This document shows, one piece after another, positions 11,353 through 21,582 of a stretch of 34,850 nucleotides of DNA. The stretch spans positions 115,305-150,154 of the forward strand of contig NW_003116947.1 of NCBI RefSeq assembly GCF_000003605.2, written 5' to 3'. This DNA is from Saccoglossus kowalevskii. Its lineage: Eukaryota > Hemichordata > Enteropneusta > Harrimaniidae. A program made the translations under genes and the position numbers. Below the pieces are notes generated by a model. It saw nothing but the letters and a program-made list of their open reading frames with translations, did no database searches and was not told the DNA's origin. Numbering within the stretch: position 1 is the stretch's first letter; each line of letters opens with the position of its first letter.

Positions 11353-11532
11353 GAAAACCAACATCAGCAGGATTTGGCAGCATTGCGAGAAAGACTGGAT
11401 AACTTAGATGGCAATCAGCGATTACAACTTGATGAGTTAATTGGTAACATGGAACCATCTAAGCTTTATGATAATGATAAAGAAAACGCATCCAGTGTTG
11501 ACGGAAAACACACTGATAATGAAAATCTTTGA
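11353..11532 (+). CDS. coiled-coil protein, terminal coding exon with stop
   Basis: After acceptor AG (11351-11352) the exon starts in phase 0, matching the preceding exon, and runs 59 codons to TGA 11530-11532. It begins ENQHQQDLAALRERLDNL, a further short coiled-coil heptad region (LQLDELIGNM). It ends in a polar acidic tail, DNDKENASSVDGKHTDNENL. The tail contains a KEN tripeptide, which in cell-cycle proteins can be an APC/C degron; in an Asn/Lys-rich tail this may be coincidence. A conventional AATAAA follows 38 nt after the stop. The three exons together are the best-supported gene in the window. Confidence 0.88.
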   Translation, partial: ENQHQQDLAALRERLDNLDGNQRLQLDELIGNMEPSKLYDNDKENASSVDGKHTDNENL

Positions 11533-11570
11533 TTCTTCTATAAATTAAAGTTGTTTAAAAATAACAATGG

Positions 11571-11576
11571 AATAAA
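11571..11576 (+). terminator. proximal polyadenylation signal AATAAA
   Basis: AATAAA 38 nt downstream of the stop of the coiled-coil gene, followed by an A-rich then T-rich tract. It would give a very short 3' UTR. Confidence 0.55.
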
Positions 11577-13180
11577 GGATATGAAACAAATAACAGTGTA
11601 GTTCAGTTTTTGCCATACTCATAGTACGGTATGTACAACTGGTGAGAATTTAAATTGAGTCAGTTTTTTAAAAAAATTGAATAACCATGTTTTATTTTAG
11701 TTGTGCTTGAAATTTGTATAATATGCAAAAACTGTTTTGAAATTCACTGACAGCAATATTTGCTGTATTTAAATACATAATTTTTATTATATCACTGTAT
11801 TTTATATTGTTGACTCACAGACAATAATTTTTATATTTCTTTATCAGTTTATATCATTATTGTCAACATATTTTTTTGTTTTGTTTTTTTTAAGCAATTT
11901 GTGGGAGATTTTTAGTCATTCACGCACGTGGTCGATAAACTTATCACATTAAATTTATGGAATCAACATCTATGGTACTTGCTAGATATCTGCATCACTA
12001 ATAGCCGAGCTGTATTATGGATTTGGTTGTGATGGTTTTCAGTATCTGATGGTGTTGGCAAGTCGCTGAATCATACTTATGATTCTCAACAATCAAATAT
12101 GAACTACCGGTATTACAAAATCAGTATTCAATGCCAAACATTCCCCATTCTAATTAATCTGAGGTGTACAACAGATCTGTATTGTTTCCTATATAGCGAT
12201 TAGCTCCTCCTTTTGAAAAGAACTACTACATTACTCATGATTATTATTGCATCTGAGAGAACTTCATACAATACTAACTGAATGTTAGTTGCGTTCACCA
12301 TGCACTAGAAACGAAATTCGAACAGCAATGCCCAACAGGATTTGTTGTAGTGAAGACAAAGGATTGTGGATAAACAGCACAATACACCAGATTTTGATCA
12401 GTATAATTCATGAATGTTTTGCTACCAATACAACTCTGAAATACTGTTAGCAATTTAATTTTCAATGATAGATATTTAGAAATTTCAGGATTCTATGGCA
12501 TCTGTGAAAACAAAATTCTACGAAAGTGTCGTCAGACCCGCAGGAAAATGTTCACTGCTAGAACATTTCATGATTTTCAATGACTTGCAAAATTAAAGCA
12601 GTATACAGTACACTGTGTTTATGACATGCATTGTATTTATTTATCCTGTCATCATGGAAGAGTTTGATTTATAATGAAATTGCAGTATTATTGAAATAAT
12701 TTATTCAGGAACAGGTAATTTAATTTACAATGTGTTTGATTTTGCAGCAATATTCCAATATGGTACTTGTAATGTATACTTGTAATGTATAAAGCTATCT
12801 CCATAATTATGCCAAATATGGTGCATTTTTTTTCTCGTGTCTTGTATTTGCTGGAGTAATTTATTAAAATATATTCTGAAATTAATTTGTCTAAAAAATG
12901 CAAATTTCACACATTTAACCACTTTCCATACAGTACTATTTGTATTTTTGTACATGGATTACAAAATTTAATCATATAAATCGGTGTTCTTGCATCTGTA
13001 CAAGATCTATGAATAAAATAGATAATTTATCAAAAGCATTCGTTTTTACTCTTATTTTGAGTATCGAATATTGATTTCATTTTACTAAATTACAAATTCT
13101 ATAACTTGTAGTAAGATATTTTTTAAGATCACTATATTGCATGATTTTATTTTGTGTCTGTGATGCACCAATGAATTAGA
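11577..13180. other. possible extended 3' UTR or downstream flank
   Basis: No coding exon seen. CpG is still sparse (about 11 per kb), rising to about 24 per kb after 13.4 kb. This fits continued transcription to a distal polyadenylation site near 13.0 kb, but simple flank is equally possible. Confidence 0.35.
13012..13017 (+). terminator. candidate distal polyadenylation signal AATAAA
   Basis: AATAAA on the plus strand close to where CpG density changes. It would give a 3' UTR of about 1.5 kb. No direct evidence of use. Confidence 0.25.
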
Positions 13181-13203
13181 ACTAGGTGTGTCACAGCAAA
13201 TCA

Positions 13204-13352
13204 ATGGCACGTCTTATCAGCTAAGAGAGCGTATACTGCTGAACTGGGAGGTCCCACTAAAGATTGAGCTCGGTAGGTAGCTCGGTGGGCAAACACTGGT
13301 CTTTGTCTTTTTTTTGTACAGGAACCCCATCTCAAGGAGGTTCTATCGGGTA
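13204..13352 (+). mobile_element. tRNA-derived SINE-like sequence, possibly dimeric
   Basis: Two tRNA-like blocks lie head to tail. The first (about 13204-13277) has AGCTAAGAGAGCGTATACTG, AGGTCCC and GATTGAGCTCGG, in the order of a D-arm, variable loop and T-arm, and resembles a metazoan tRNA-Phe. The second has TAGCTCGGTGG (13278-13288, box-A-like), ACTGGTCTTTGT and GGTTCTATCGGG (13339-13350, box-B-like), resembling tRNA-Thr(TGT), but interrupted by a T run. Neither folds as an intact tRNA gene, so a pol III-derived SINE is more likely. The downstream body (to about 13445) is less AT-rich than its surroundings and may be its 3' domain. Confidence 0.4.
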
Positions 13353-13445
13353 TAAATATAGATAATTGTGGCAAGTCAACCACTGGCTTCCCTGAACGAA
13401 GCCCTACCAGATCGTGTTTTGGAAGGTTCTGCTCTGTCATCAAAT

Positions 13446-14341
13446 GTGGACTTTAACTATGATCTTTTTCGTAAGGTTCTTTAGCTTTGGCGGATATTCT
13501 AAGAACTTCACAATGAACTTCAATCAGTTTTGAGCTACATTTTTTCGGGATGATGTCTAATTTGTGCTTGTTTATATTTTTCCTGCGCAGATTTCATTAC
13601 TCCAAAACTGTAACATTCAGTATTCCTGTGTTAGTAAAACTCGTGTCACAACAGGTTTTGTATATCGTTGTAATACTGTTTATACTGTGACTTTTTTTTT
13701 ATCATGCAAACATTTACAGTTATCAGAACTTTCCTGCTACATGAAACAACAGTAAAATGCTCAAAATTTGACATCCGTCTGTTTAATTTCAGACCACTAA
13801 AAGAATAATTATTTGAAGTTCACTTCTTATTGTACATATATTCACATGGTTTCATATCTGTTTTTAAACGGTGTGCGATTGTATCTCTTCGATTGTAGAC
13901 TTATTTAAAGTTCACAACGTTACACAAACAGACTAGCCACTTTCATGATTTATAGCTAACGAATACAATTATTGCAAATAACACAACTAAAGTTATTCAG
14001 AACGAGGACGTACAAATTGTCCAATATTTGACACGCAAATTATTCCCCCCTATGTTTGCTTAGTAAGCTTGCATGCTCCAAAGATTCGCCAAATCTAATG
14101 ACCACGACTTTTTTTCTCATTTATTTCCCTTAGTCTTCATGATCAGCGAAAACACAGTAAATGAAAAAAATGTCAAAGTAAGCGAGAGCGCTGTGAGAAC
14201 AGTGTGAGTACGAACGTTTCGTGTATAACGTACATTGTCGATCGATAAAAGTAATTATTTAATATTGACGGCATTGTCGCTGAACGACATCCCCAGCTGA
14301 TCGCTGTGATACTTTCATCTTATAACAATTAAGATAATAGC
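13446..14341. other. non-coding stretch with increased CpG
   Basis: No gene seen. CpG density is clearly higher than in 1-13 kb. Short A/T runs only. Confidence 0.4.
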
Positions 14342-14578
14342 TTAACTTAATAACACGTGTTCGCCGACAGTCACATTCTGCGACCCGCTCCAATATTTCA
14401 TTTCCAGCCACATGCTATCAATAAAGATGACATATATCGGTATAGAAAAAAGAACCTGCATTTTCATCACACTTCCTACAAACGCCAGCCAGCCATGGGC
14501 AACGATCATGGAAACGAACAAAACACTTCCATCAATGGCCCAATCATGTAACCATGACAACTTAAAATATTTCAGCAA
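14342..14578 (-). CDS. unassigned ORF with hydrophobic segments, possible exon
   Basis: The minus strand is open across this stretch, in DNA that is richer in G+C and CpG than its surroundings. It reads LSWLHDWAIDGSVLFVSMIV early on and FSIPIYVIFIDSMWLEMKYW later, and ends VTVGEHVLLS at TAA. Two hydrophobic stretches could be membrane segments. The first codon is TTG, with an in-frame stop about 10 codons upstream. If real it is more likely an exon (a TATTTTAAG acceptor-like site lies just inside) than a complete gene. Plus-strand frames are open through the same bases, which weakens the case. No family recognised. Confidence 0.2.
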   Translation of the reverse strand: MLKYFKLSWLHDWAIDGSVLFVSMIVAHGWLAFVGSVMKMQVLFSIPIYVIFIDSMWLEMKYWSGSQNVTVGEHVLLS

Positions 14579-14612
14579 GGCAGAACAAAGGCAGATGACA
14601 CTATTTTACTAG

Positions 14613-15119
14613 ATTATTACTTGTGAATATGCCGTGTTTAATATTAACGTATGCGAAAAAAGCGGATAAATAGGTCTGGTATATAATTAGCAATGCAAGT
14701 AACAATAAGTGGAAATACTAAATTGATGTTACCTCATCTAGTTTCATCTCATCTGGACAGGTGACATTATTTCAGCCCATTCAGTCCATCTCCAGTGAAT
14801 ATGTATTGTTTACAAATATACCTTTAGTAACCACATATTTCTGTGACGTTAACATGGATTATCGGGATGTAATGCCGTTTAAATAGTATTTCGTTTTGAA
14901 TATAATAACAGATTTCTAAAACAATACAACAGTATTTTGTATTGCTAGACGAGAATATATCAAAACTGTGCCCTTTACACTCATTTATTTATAGGAATGG
15001 TTTGTCGTTTACTTCGAACGAGAGTGAAATGTAACATTCAACTCACAGTGTATTATATCAACGTGTTGACTGATTGTAGGGAAGCATCATCGTGTACTTT
15101 AACTTTCATGACAGAGTGA
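14613..15119. other. non-coding stretch, nothing recognised
   Basis: AT-rich sequence with normal CpG density. No exon, repeat or motif that I can support. Confidence 0.4.
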
Positions 15120-15560
15120 AGCTGTTCAAACATGTGATTGTACGTCGTTCGTCAACAATTTCTATCACTATTTGACTACTTCTTGAACCACTAGCCCGAT
15201 TTATTGGGTATATTGGATATGCAGTTGAATGAACACAGCTAGCAAAATTGCTTCCATACTTTATAAGATTTCTTCATTTCATGCCAATAACTTCAATTCA
15301 CCAATTTCAGTGAATATATTGTAATTTTTAGTAAAAAATATTATTTTCGACATTATTTTCTTGAAAACGACAAGCCCAATTGCTTTGATATTACATAAGT
15401 ATGTACCTCTATCCAATTTACTTTTTTCTCGACGATAACTCAATTTTCTAATTTTAATGCACATGTTTGTCACTTTCACTTGGGGAAAAATGTTCTTCTC
15501 AGATTGCAATGATATTTGATATGCACTGTGTGGACCTCCATCGTTCTTTATACAAAATGC
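15120..15560 (+). mobile_element. second copy of the ~160-bp repeat family
   Basis: Blocks shared with 10612-11170 occur in the same order and orientation: 'cgtcgttcgtc', 'cttcttgaaccactagcccgat', 'caccaatttcagtgaatat', 'attttcgacattattttcttg' and 'gctttgatatta..gtacctct'. Unit spacing is about 178 bp between the two 'cttgaa..agccc' blocks. It is more diverged than the 10.6-kb array. The short minus-strand ORF across it is an artefact of the repeat. Confidence 0.5.
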
Positions 15561-15570
15561 AAACTTTATA

Positions 15571-15592
15571 GATATATATATATATATGTATG
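15571..15592. repeat. (TA)n microsatellite
   Basis: GATATATATATATATATGTA tract, imperfect at both edges. Confidence 0.8.
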
Positions 15593-15682
15593 ATATTAAT
15601 GGAAATTAATGATCTCAATTACTTGTATATTATGCAGTGAGTCCCAACCGTTTATCATTTCATAAACCATGCAATAGACGTA

Positions 15683-15697
15683 TTTCTAAGGTCTATG
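15683..15697. repeat. end fragment like that of the 9601-10047 element
   Basis: TTTCTAAGGTCTATG is the reverse complement of CATAGACCTTAGAAA, which matches the left terminus of the 9601 element (CATAGACCTTAGAAT) at all but the last base. No partner end was found nearby, so this would be a truncated copy, or chance. Confidence 0.3.
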
Positions 15698-17893
15698 ATC
15701 ATATCGGTAACGTAACTACTGTATAAACGTTTATAAAAAATAGAATTTTTTTACCTTTCAATAAATAATCCGTTGATCCCCTTATTTGTGATGAATCGTT
15801 TAGTTCTCGTCATTAAGTGCATTAAAAAGACATTCCCGACGATTTTATACAGCGATTAATGATTGTCTGGTGAGTATGTTTTGCGAGATTTATAGAATCC
15901 TACTGAGAAATGAAAATTGTCCGCGGCATTTAATTATCTTGCAATTTGAGACAGTAAAAAGAACATTGGCATTAAATAAGTTGGTGATCACCAAGCTATT
16001 CATATATTAGATATTAGTTATACATATAGTAGTGTTGTTATTTTGTCCCCTGTTATTCATGAACCATATGGTAAAAATCTCACATTAAGTGCGCGGGGAC
16101 TACAGTGAACATATTATATTGTTATTTGTAAATTCCAGATGTTATAAATATCTTGAGTGGTGTTCTGTGGAAACTACCCTTAAAATAGTATATGAAAACA
16201 TTTGGCAATTTCTCTTACAAAATACAACTTGTTTGCAATTTGGTACACATACGTATTGTACATACAATGATATTAATTTGAGCATTAATGAGCTAATATT
16301 CCCTTATACTACATCAAAAAACGTAGCTTTCACATACGCTTAATGTAGCCTCAACTTGAGTGGGCGTAACATCACTAATACACCAGTTACCGATCAGCTC
16401 AGACATCAACGGGACTACAGCCATCTCAATAAAATATATTACAAACGCATCCCAACGTATCTTTAGTTGAACGGATTAAATGTAGTATTTAGAAGAAAGA
16501 TATAAGCTTAACTTATACAATTAAGCACGCATGTCCGTAAGCTAGCGGATTAAGATGGTAATTGGCTATTTGATCTGTATGCAGACTGTCACCAACTTGT
16601 CAATGTCTAGAAACTAGACTTTTTAAATGAGTGACACCAAAGGATACGTGCATTGTTAGCACAATAATGTCAGACAGCTTGCACTTGATTAGTTTGTACC
16701 CATAATATGATTTAATTCAGATTGGAATGTAATTTTAATACGTACACTATTATCTACTGGATATTTCAGCGTCACTGTCTCTTTGAGTGCTGTATCTACG
16801 AATGATAGTTATTTAACATCTGCACACATCTAACATTCCACGTAAAACTACTCGTTTTAATATATTGCAGGGTATTTATTTGCGAATATTTTAGAAAGTA
16901 CACTATCCCAGATAGAAACGTGAGCAGTTTGACATTACTTCCGCAAAAAACTTATTGTTCAATTAAGAGCAGTTTATTTTAATAACTCTATCTAATATAT
17001 TTCGCATTATAATCTACAATACTGTTCGGGAATATGCGAAATCGTTTCATCGTATTATCCAATTAATGACTCTAGAGCGAACATTTATTATGATGTTTAC
17101 GAATAAAAACAATTTTATATTTAGAACAAATATGTCCTGGATTGTTATCTGTCACTGTTAACACATGGGCACAGTGGTATATGGAAATAGAAATATTGGG
17201 ACAACGTTGACTGCGAGGTTATTACCACCTTTAACACTGCCATGTATTTTTTACAAAATAAAATATTTGATAAGACCATAGGTTCAATGCTGACTAGCAA
17301 AAAAATAAAAAACAAACAATACAAATGGCGGCTGTAATTTAAAATTTAATAAAGTTCGATATTCTCTGAGATGTTCAATGGAAGGGCATATGACGAGGTT
17401 GTACACGAACAGTAAAACATATGCTGTTTTAAAACGATAACCGAATAATAGGTTTTCGCTGTTCAATTCAGGGCTACCACTGTACCCATATGTTAACTAC
17501 GGCGAATCACTCAGCGGCGATAGCTGCAGTAAACAAGTTTGGAATTTCAGTGAAATGACGCTAATATGGCATATGTACAATGTCATGTATATTTTACATA
17601 TATCATACCAAATTACGATGTTTTAAATTTTTGAAATTAGGCAATATATGTCAACGCTAATGCAAATTATATGACCCCATAATGTAATCAAAGTAAGACA
17701 TTTGTGGAATTTATTCTATTTCCTGCGGTGGGAAATAATTACTATGAAATAGATTGATTGCTTAAATACAAATCTGGTATAACTGGTACATTACTAATAT
17801 TAGTCAATTAAACGTGTTGCCAATGTTGCGACTGGAGTTCTAGATGAAATTAAGGCTTTAAATTGTAATTTAATAAATCTATTCTGGTTTATT
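15698..17893. other. non-coding stretch, nothing recognised
   Basis: AT-rich, with short apparent ORFs on both strands that lack splice signals, protein-like composition or family resemblance. No repeat structure evident by eye. Confidence 0.4.
17888..17893 (-). terminator. AATAAA directly after the stop of the candidate secreted-protein gene
   Basis: On the minus strand AATAAA immediately follows the TAA at 17896-17894. This would be a very compact 3' end. Its relevance depends on the exon at 17894-18126 being real. Confidence 0.25.
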
Positions 17894-18126
17894 TTAACAA
17901 CTACAGACCCATGGTGACACTTCCTCGTCAGTGAAATATTTGATGTGATAGATTCGATGTGTTGAGAGTAGTTGGTAAAGGAATAGTCTTAGAAAGCTAT
18001 TCCGACTTAGCAAAAAACTTTCGTTAATATCCACAACACATTGTAACAGCGTAATACAGTCTGAGTTATAGTGCAGTGAAAATGCTGCTTTTACTCCTGC
18101 AGCTTCATTGTAAATGTTGAACCACA
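17894..18126 (-). CDS. possible second exon of a small secreted protein
   Basis: Reading on the minus strand after a CTGACAG acceptor, the frame is open for 76 codons to TAA. It begins WFNIYNEAAGVKAAFSLHY, includes two Cys in DCITLLQC and ends in VCSC. The exon takes up the single leftover base of the exon at 18604-18685, so the phases agree and the joined product would be about 104 residues. The acceptor has a poor pyrimidine tract, and phase agreement alone happens one time in three. No family recognised. The Cys content suits an extracellular protein. Confidence 0.27.
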
Positions 18127-18603
18127 CTGTCAGGATTTGTACAGGCGCTGTTCTGCATTAGATATTGCTGGACATGCTAACACTGCAGCGTTCGTTGACA
18201 TACATTATGCCAAATAAAATCCTACGTTGATCGTTTGAGTGACGAGACATTTTTTTTTTAGCAAAGAAGACATTTTCTCATTGCTAAATGGCACATTTTC
18301 AGCATTATTAAGGCATTATACATATAATTCATTTCCTTATTAATCTCGACATGCATAGCAATTAATGTTAGTCACGTGTAACACACCAACAAGACCCACT
18401 GAGAGATGAAGAAATGATATTGTGATGTCTGAATCTCAGTCACGGGTATACTCAAGAAATGTCCGCCGAGCATCGAATTCTATCATCTGCACGAAATAAT
18501 ATATATATTGGATAATGTATCATTTTTTTAAGACAAGCCGATTGACAAATCCTTAGAAACAAATCAAAACAGAAACAACATATACGACGAATCATCCACT
18601 TAC
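18127..18603 (-). other. putative intron of the secreted-protein candidate
   Basis: It would be a 477-bp GT..AG intron (donor GTAAGT). If it is not an intron, it is a stretch with nothing else recognised. Confidence 0.25.
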
Positions 18604-18685
18604 CTGGTATAGTCGCTACACACGTTAAGAGACAGCTCATGAGAAATACGCAAATGTAAATCCGGACTGTAAAATATCTCGCCAT
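18604..18685 (-). CDS. candidate first exon encoding a signal peptide
   Basis: ATG at 18685-18683 (context AGAAATGG) opens MARYFTVRIY, followed by a hydrophobic ICVFLMSCLLTCVA segment: a textbook N-terminal signal peptide with likely cleavage after CVA. The frame runs 27 codons and one base to a consensus donor, CAG|GTAAGT. Signal peptide, Kozak-like start and full-consensus donor together make this the best de novo gene candidate in the right part of the window. Two ATGCAAAT octamers lie upstream at 18731 and 18793. The mature protein is unknown. A partner exon is proposed at 17894-18126. Confidence 0.42.
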
Positions 18686-18730
18686 TTCTGGGACATCGAC
18701 TGACTATCACCAAGGAAGTGATTATTTTAC

Positions 18731-18738
18731 ATGCAAAT
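18731..18738. promoter_or_regulatory. octamer ATGCAAAT, proximal
   Basis: Perfect octamer (POU-factor type) 46 bp upstream of the candidate minus-strand ATG at 18685. Confidence 0.3.
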
Positions 18739-18792
18739 GTGCGTAAGTGTAGAGTCATTTATCTTCTTGAAGGTATAATGCATATAAATGCA

Positions 18793-18800
18793 ATGCAAAT
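18793..18800. promoter_or_regulatory. octamer ATGCAAAT, distal
   Basis: Second perfect copy, 62 bp from the first and in the same orientation, beside a TATA-like CATTTATATG on the minus strand (18790-18781). Function inferred only. Confidence 0.3.
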
Positions 18801-19031
18801 AAATCGCTATTGAAACTCTCATTGGTTGGGTTATACTTACGTCATCGTAAAATAAATTTATCTAACCTGTGATTGGGCAAAGTGAAGGTGCGGAGAGTTT
18901 TTGAAATTTGTGGTATAGAAGACTCACGCTGTTTGGTTTGGCGCTGTTTCTAAGCAACACATACAGTAAAGCTGCATGATGTTCAATATGCCATGTCGCT
19001 ACGCATTGCATGACAAGTTTGAATAATTTCA

Positions 19032-19050
19032 GTGAGTAAATTTTACTCAC
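19032..19050. repeat. 19-bp near-perfect palindrome giving splice-donor-like ends
   Basis: GTGAGTAAA and TTTACTCAC flank a single T. Each strand therefore reads a GTGAGT donor-like word. Probably coincidental. Confidence 0.4.
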
Positions 19051-19569
19051 CAAAACTTACTAGGATTAAATGATGCCTTGTGTAAGCATATCTATTTTGT
19101 ACATAATTGCTCTAAAACTCATGGAATTGATAACTGAAATGACCACTGAAATGATTGCATCCCACGACATACAACACGATGAAGGCTCTATAATAAAGCC
19201 AGCATGATACACGCATAATTCATGTAAATTGTCACGGTGAGAACTCATTTAATCTAATTCAACATAACCCGAAAAAGTAAGTAATGATGTATATAACAAC
19301 CTACTACAGGTTTGACCACTTTGTATCTGACATTATCTTAAATTATTTAACAGCTGTGACATCAGAATTCTCACAGTATCTATAGTATTTTGAAGGCTAA
19401 GCGTTTGAACAGTACTTCCGGATATACGGACCCACTCTACACGGCACCGATGCAGTTGGTAATTAGGCCTTGTGGATTTTTTTTAATTTATCATCTTATG
19501 TTTGCTACCATCTATATCGTACACGAGAAGTTAGTCTTGCCATCTATGCTGTGCCGACATTAGATATTT

Positions 19570-19821
19570 TCAATATTTTTTCATAGCTTTATCCAATCTT
19601 TTATTAAAGCAGCAACTATCGATCATTTTTACTCGATTTTTATTTTTGATAAAACACTCAGTCATTAGTGTCAATTTGTAACTGCCATCGCCGAAATGCG
19701 GACACTGAAAGCATAGTACATGTATATACAATTTCAACAAAATGGCGATTATTCGATCCTCAGTTTTCACATCGCCTTTTACGTGACATTTGTATTGTGT
19801 AGGGTCACTTTGACCATGCAA
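19570..19821 (-). CDS. unassigned 83-codon ORF, possible exon
   Basis: The minus-strand frame has an ATG start (MHGQSDPTQYKCHVKG) and ends at TGA. An acceptor-like ACTATGCTTTCAG lies within it, just before CPHFGDGSYKLTLMTECF, so the second half could be a terminal exon rich in Cys (C..C..CC). Composition is weakly protein-like. No polyadenylation signal nearby, no family recognised. Confidence 0.15.
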   Translation of the reverse strand: MHGQSDPTQYKCHVKGDVKTEDRIIAILLKLYIHVLCFQCPHFGDGSYKLTLMTECFIKNKNRVKMIDSCCFNKRLDKAMKKY

Positions 19822-21046
19822 TTGTGTCTAAACAATGTTCGGTAAAATTCGGTCACCTTAATTCGGTTATATTTAAACAAAAATAATGTTCAACATCACA
19901 GCTATTACCGCTTTAAAAATACACGTTTACACACAGTATGGTGTATTTTCAATCCTCGCGTGTTAGTAGGCATAACGACTGTATTTAAGGCATGTCTTTA
20001 TACTATAGCCTCTACAGAGATACAATGTTGAGATTCCAAACTAAGCTTTAACACGAGGGCTCGCAATTGCAATAAAGGCGTGACCCAGGCTTGTATTTCA
20101 TTGGAGTGACAGGATTAACGTTTCTGTAAAACAAACAACTCACGAATTTTTCATTTTAACTGCTAATGATAGCCCCCGGGTGGTATACCCAATTTAGTTT
20201 CACCATTTTACTTGCACGCAATGTACTGTTATATATTCAGTTTGGGCGCAGCACATATGTATTCATGTATATTATAATTCCGTAAAAAGTAATTGACCGG
20301 ATATTAGAAGTTGAATAATATTTTGTGCTGAAGTATTCCCATAAGATATTTATACCATTGTGAACATTGGTGTGACTAGAATGTATATAGGAAGTGCACA
20401 GTATAATCTGAACAACCATTGAAATAACTGGTCGACATGCGATAGGAAATGGCAAAATGGCGTTTGGCTTATCTGTTTTCTTGTAGATATATGCATTATA
20501 TTAAAGTATGAATACGCACATATCTTCATTGACGAATGGGTATATTTAGCAAGACAATTTTCAAAGGCACCTGGATGGTAGTAAAACGCATTTTTAAAGC
20601 CACTCGTTCACTGTCAATTATGGTTAATTGATATTTGTATCAATTCATTCTGTTTAGTGTGTCCATTCATTGACTAAGTCCCTCTTGGTCGCAATGCTGC
20701 ATTTACATCGAAAGACTCAATTAAAGTAATCTACATACTATCATACCATTGTAACTATTCAATTGTTATTTTCACAACTTACTTTAACAATATCGATAAG
20801 CGCAGTTTTTTTCCCTACTTCTCCCTTTCATACGTCTTACAATGTAAGTATGACGTTATACAGCTTATAGATATCCTCAATATTAATAATATAGCTACCG
20901 TCGCCAAGGGGTACCAGTTATTAAGAGTTTTATGTATACATTGTCGTCGTGAAATCAGAACAGATATATATACGCCGGTGTCAGTTTTTAACAGAAACTT
21001 GGAGTTAGCTTCCGGTTGCTTATTGCTTAATGCCGAACTAACTTAT

Positions 21047-21165
21047 GATTGCCGATTCAATTTCCGATTGTCGATTCAACTATCCGATTCTCGATTCAAA
21101 TTCGGATTGCCGATTCGATTTCCGATTACCAATTCAACTTCCGAATCTCGATTCAACTTCAGATT
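21047..21165 (+). repeat. minisatellite, ~six copies of an 18-20 bp unit
   Basis: The unit is approximately GATTNNCGATTCAANTTCC, repeated with substitutions (GATTGCCGATTCAATTTCC, GATTCTCGATTCAAATTC and so on). Two plus-strand frames translate it as SDCRFDFRLPIQL-like repeats. These are by-products of the tandem array, not a gene. Confidence 0.8.
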
Positions 21166-21542
21166 ACACTAACGGAAAATGCCATGATGCACACGTTGTA
21201 TGCACTATTGCACAGTTTAAGCAAGTAAGGGATACTTACCAAAACAAAATATTACGTATACATCAAATACCAAATGCATAAAATTGTTAATTTTCAAAAA
21301 AAAGTCGAACATTTGTTTTGGCAGAAATTACATAATATTCTAATAATAGAGAATTAATGATATTTTAACAAAATGAACAAATCTAACATGCGTCAACGAA
21401 CGCTAGCAACATCGGACTAGAAATTTTCAAGAAGAATTCGGCAATAATTAAAGAACATTCGCTGAAAAATAGAGAATTTATGACATAGCTTCGAAATGAA
21501 CAAATCTGACAGCGGTCCGTCCAATATCAAATATTGTATACT

Positions 21543-21582
21543 AACACAATTGGAACTATTTCGGGATAATTGGATTCGCTTA
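21543..21582 (+). repeat. left arm of a perfect 40-bp inverted repeat at the gap
   Basis: Starts AACACAATTGGAACTATT and ends at the last base before the N run. It is the exact reverse complement of 21823-21862. The arm may continue into the gap. Confidence 0.95.

Larger units (their letters stand above)
18801..21044. other. stretch without a supported gene
   Basis: It contains the palindrome at 19032-19050 and one weak ORF (19570-19821). Otherwise I see AT-rich intergenic-type sequence with normal CpG density. Confidence 0.4.

Noticed and set aside
13204-13277. Intact tRNA-Phe gene
   Set aside because: The arms are mutated and no full cloverleaf closes by eye; a SINE head is more likely.
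13201-13443. 80-codon minus-strand ORF
   Set aside because: It covers the tRNA-derived SINE-like sequence; open frame is a by-product of its higher G+C.
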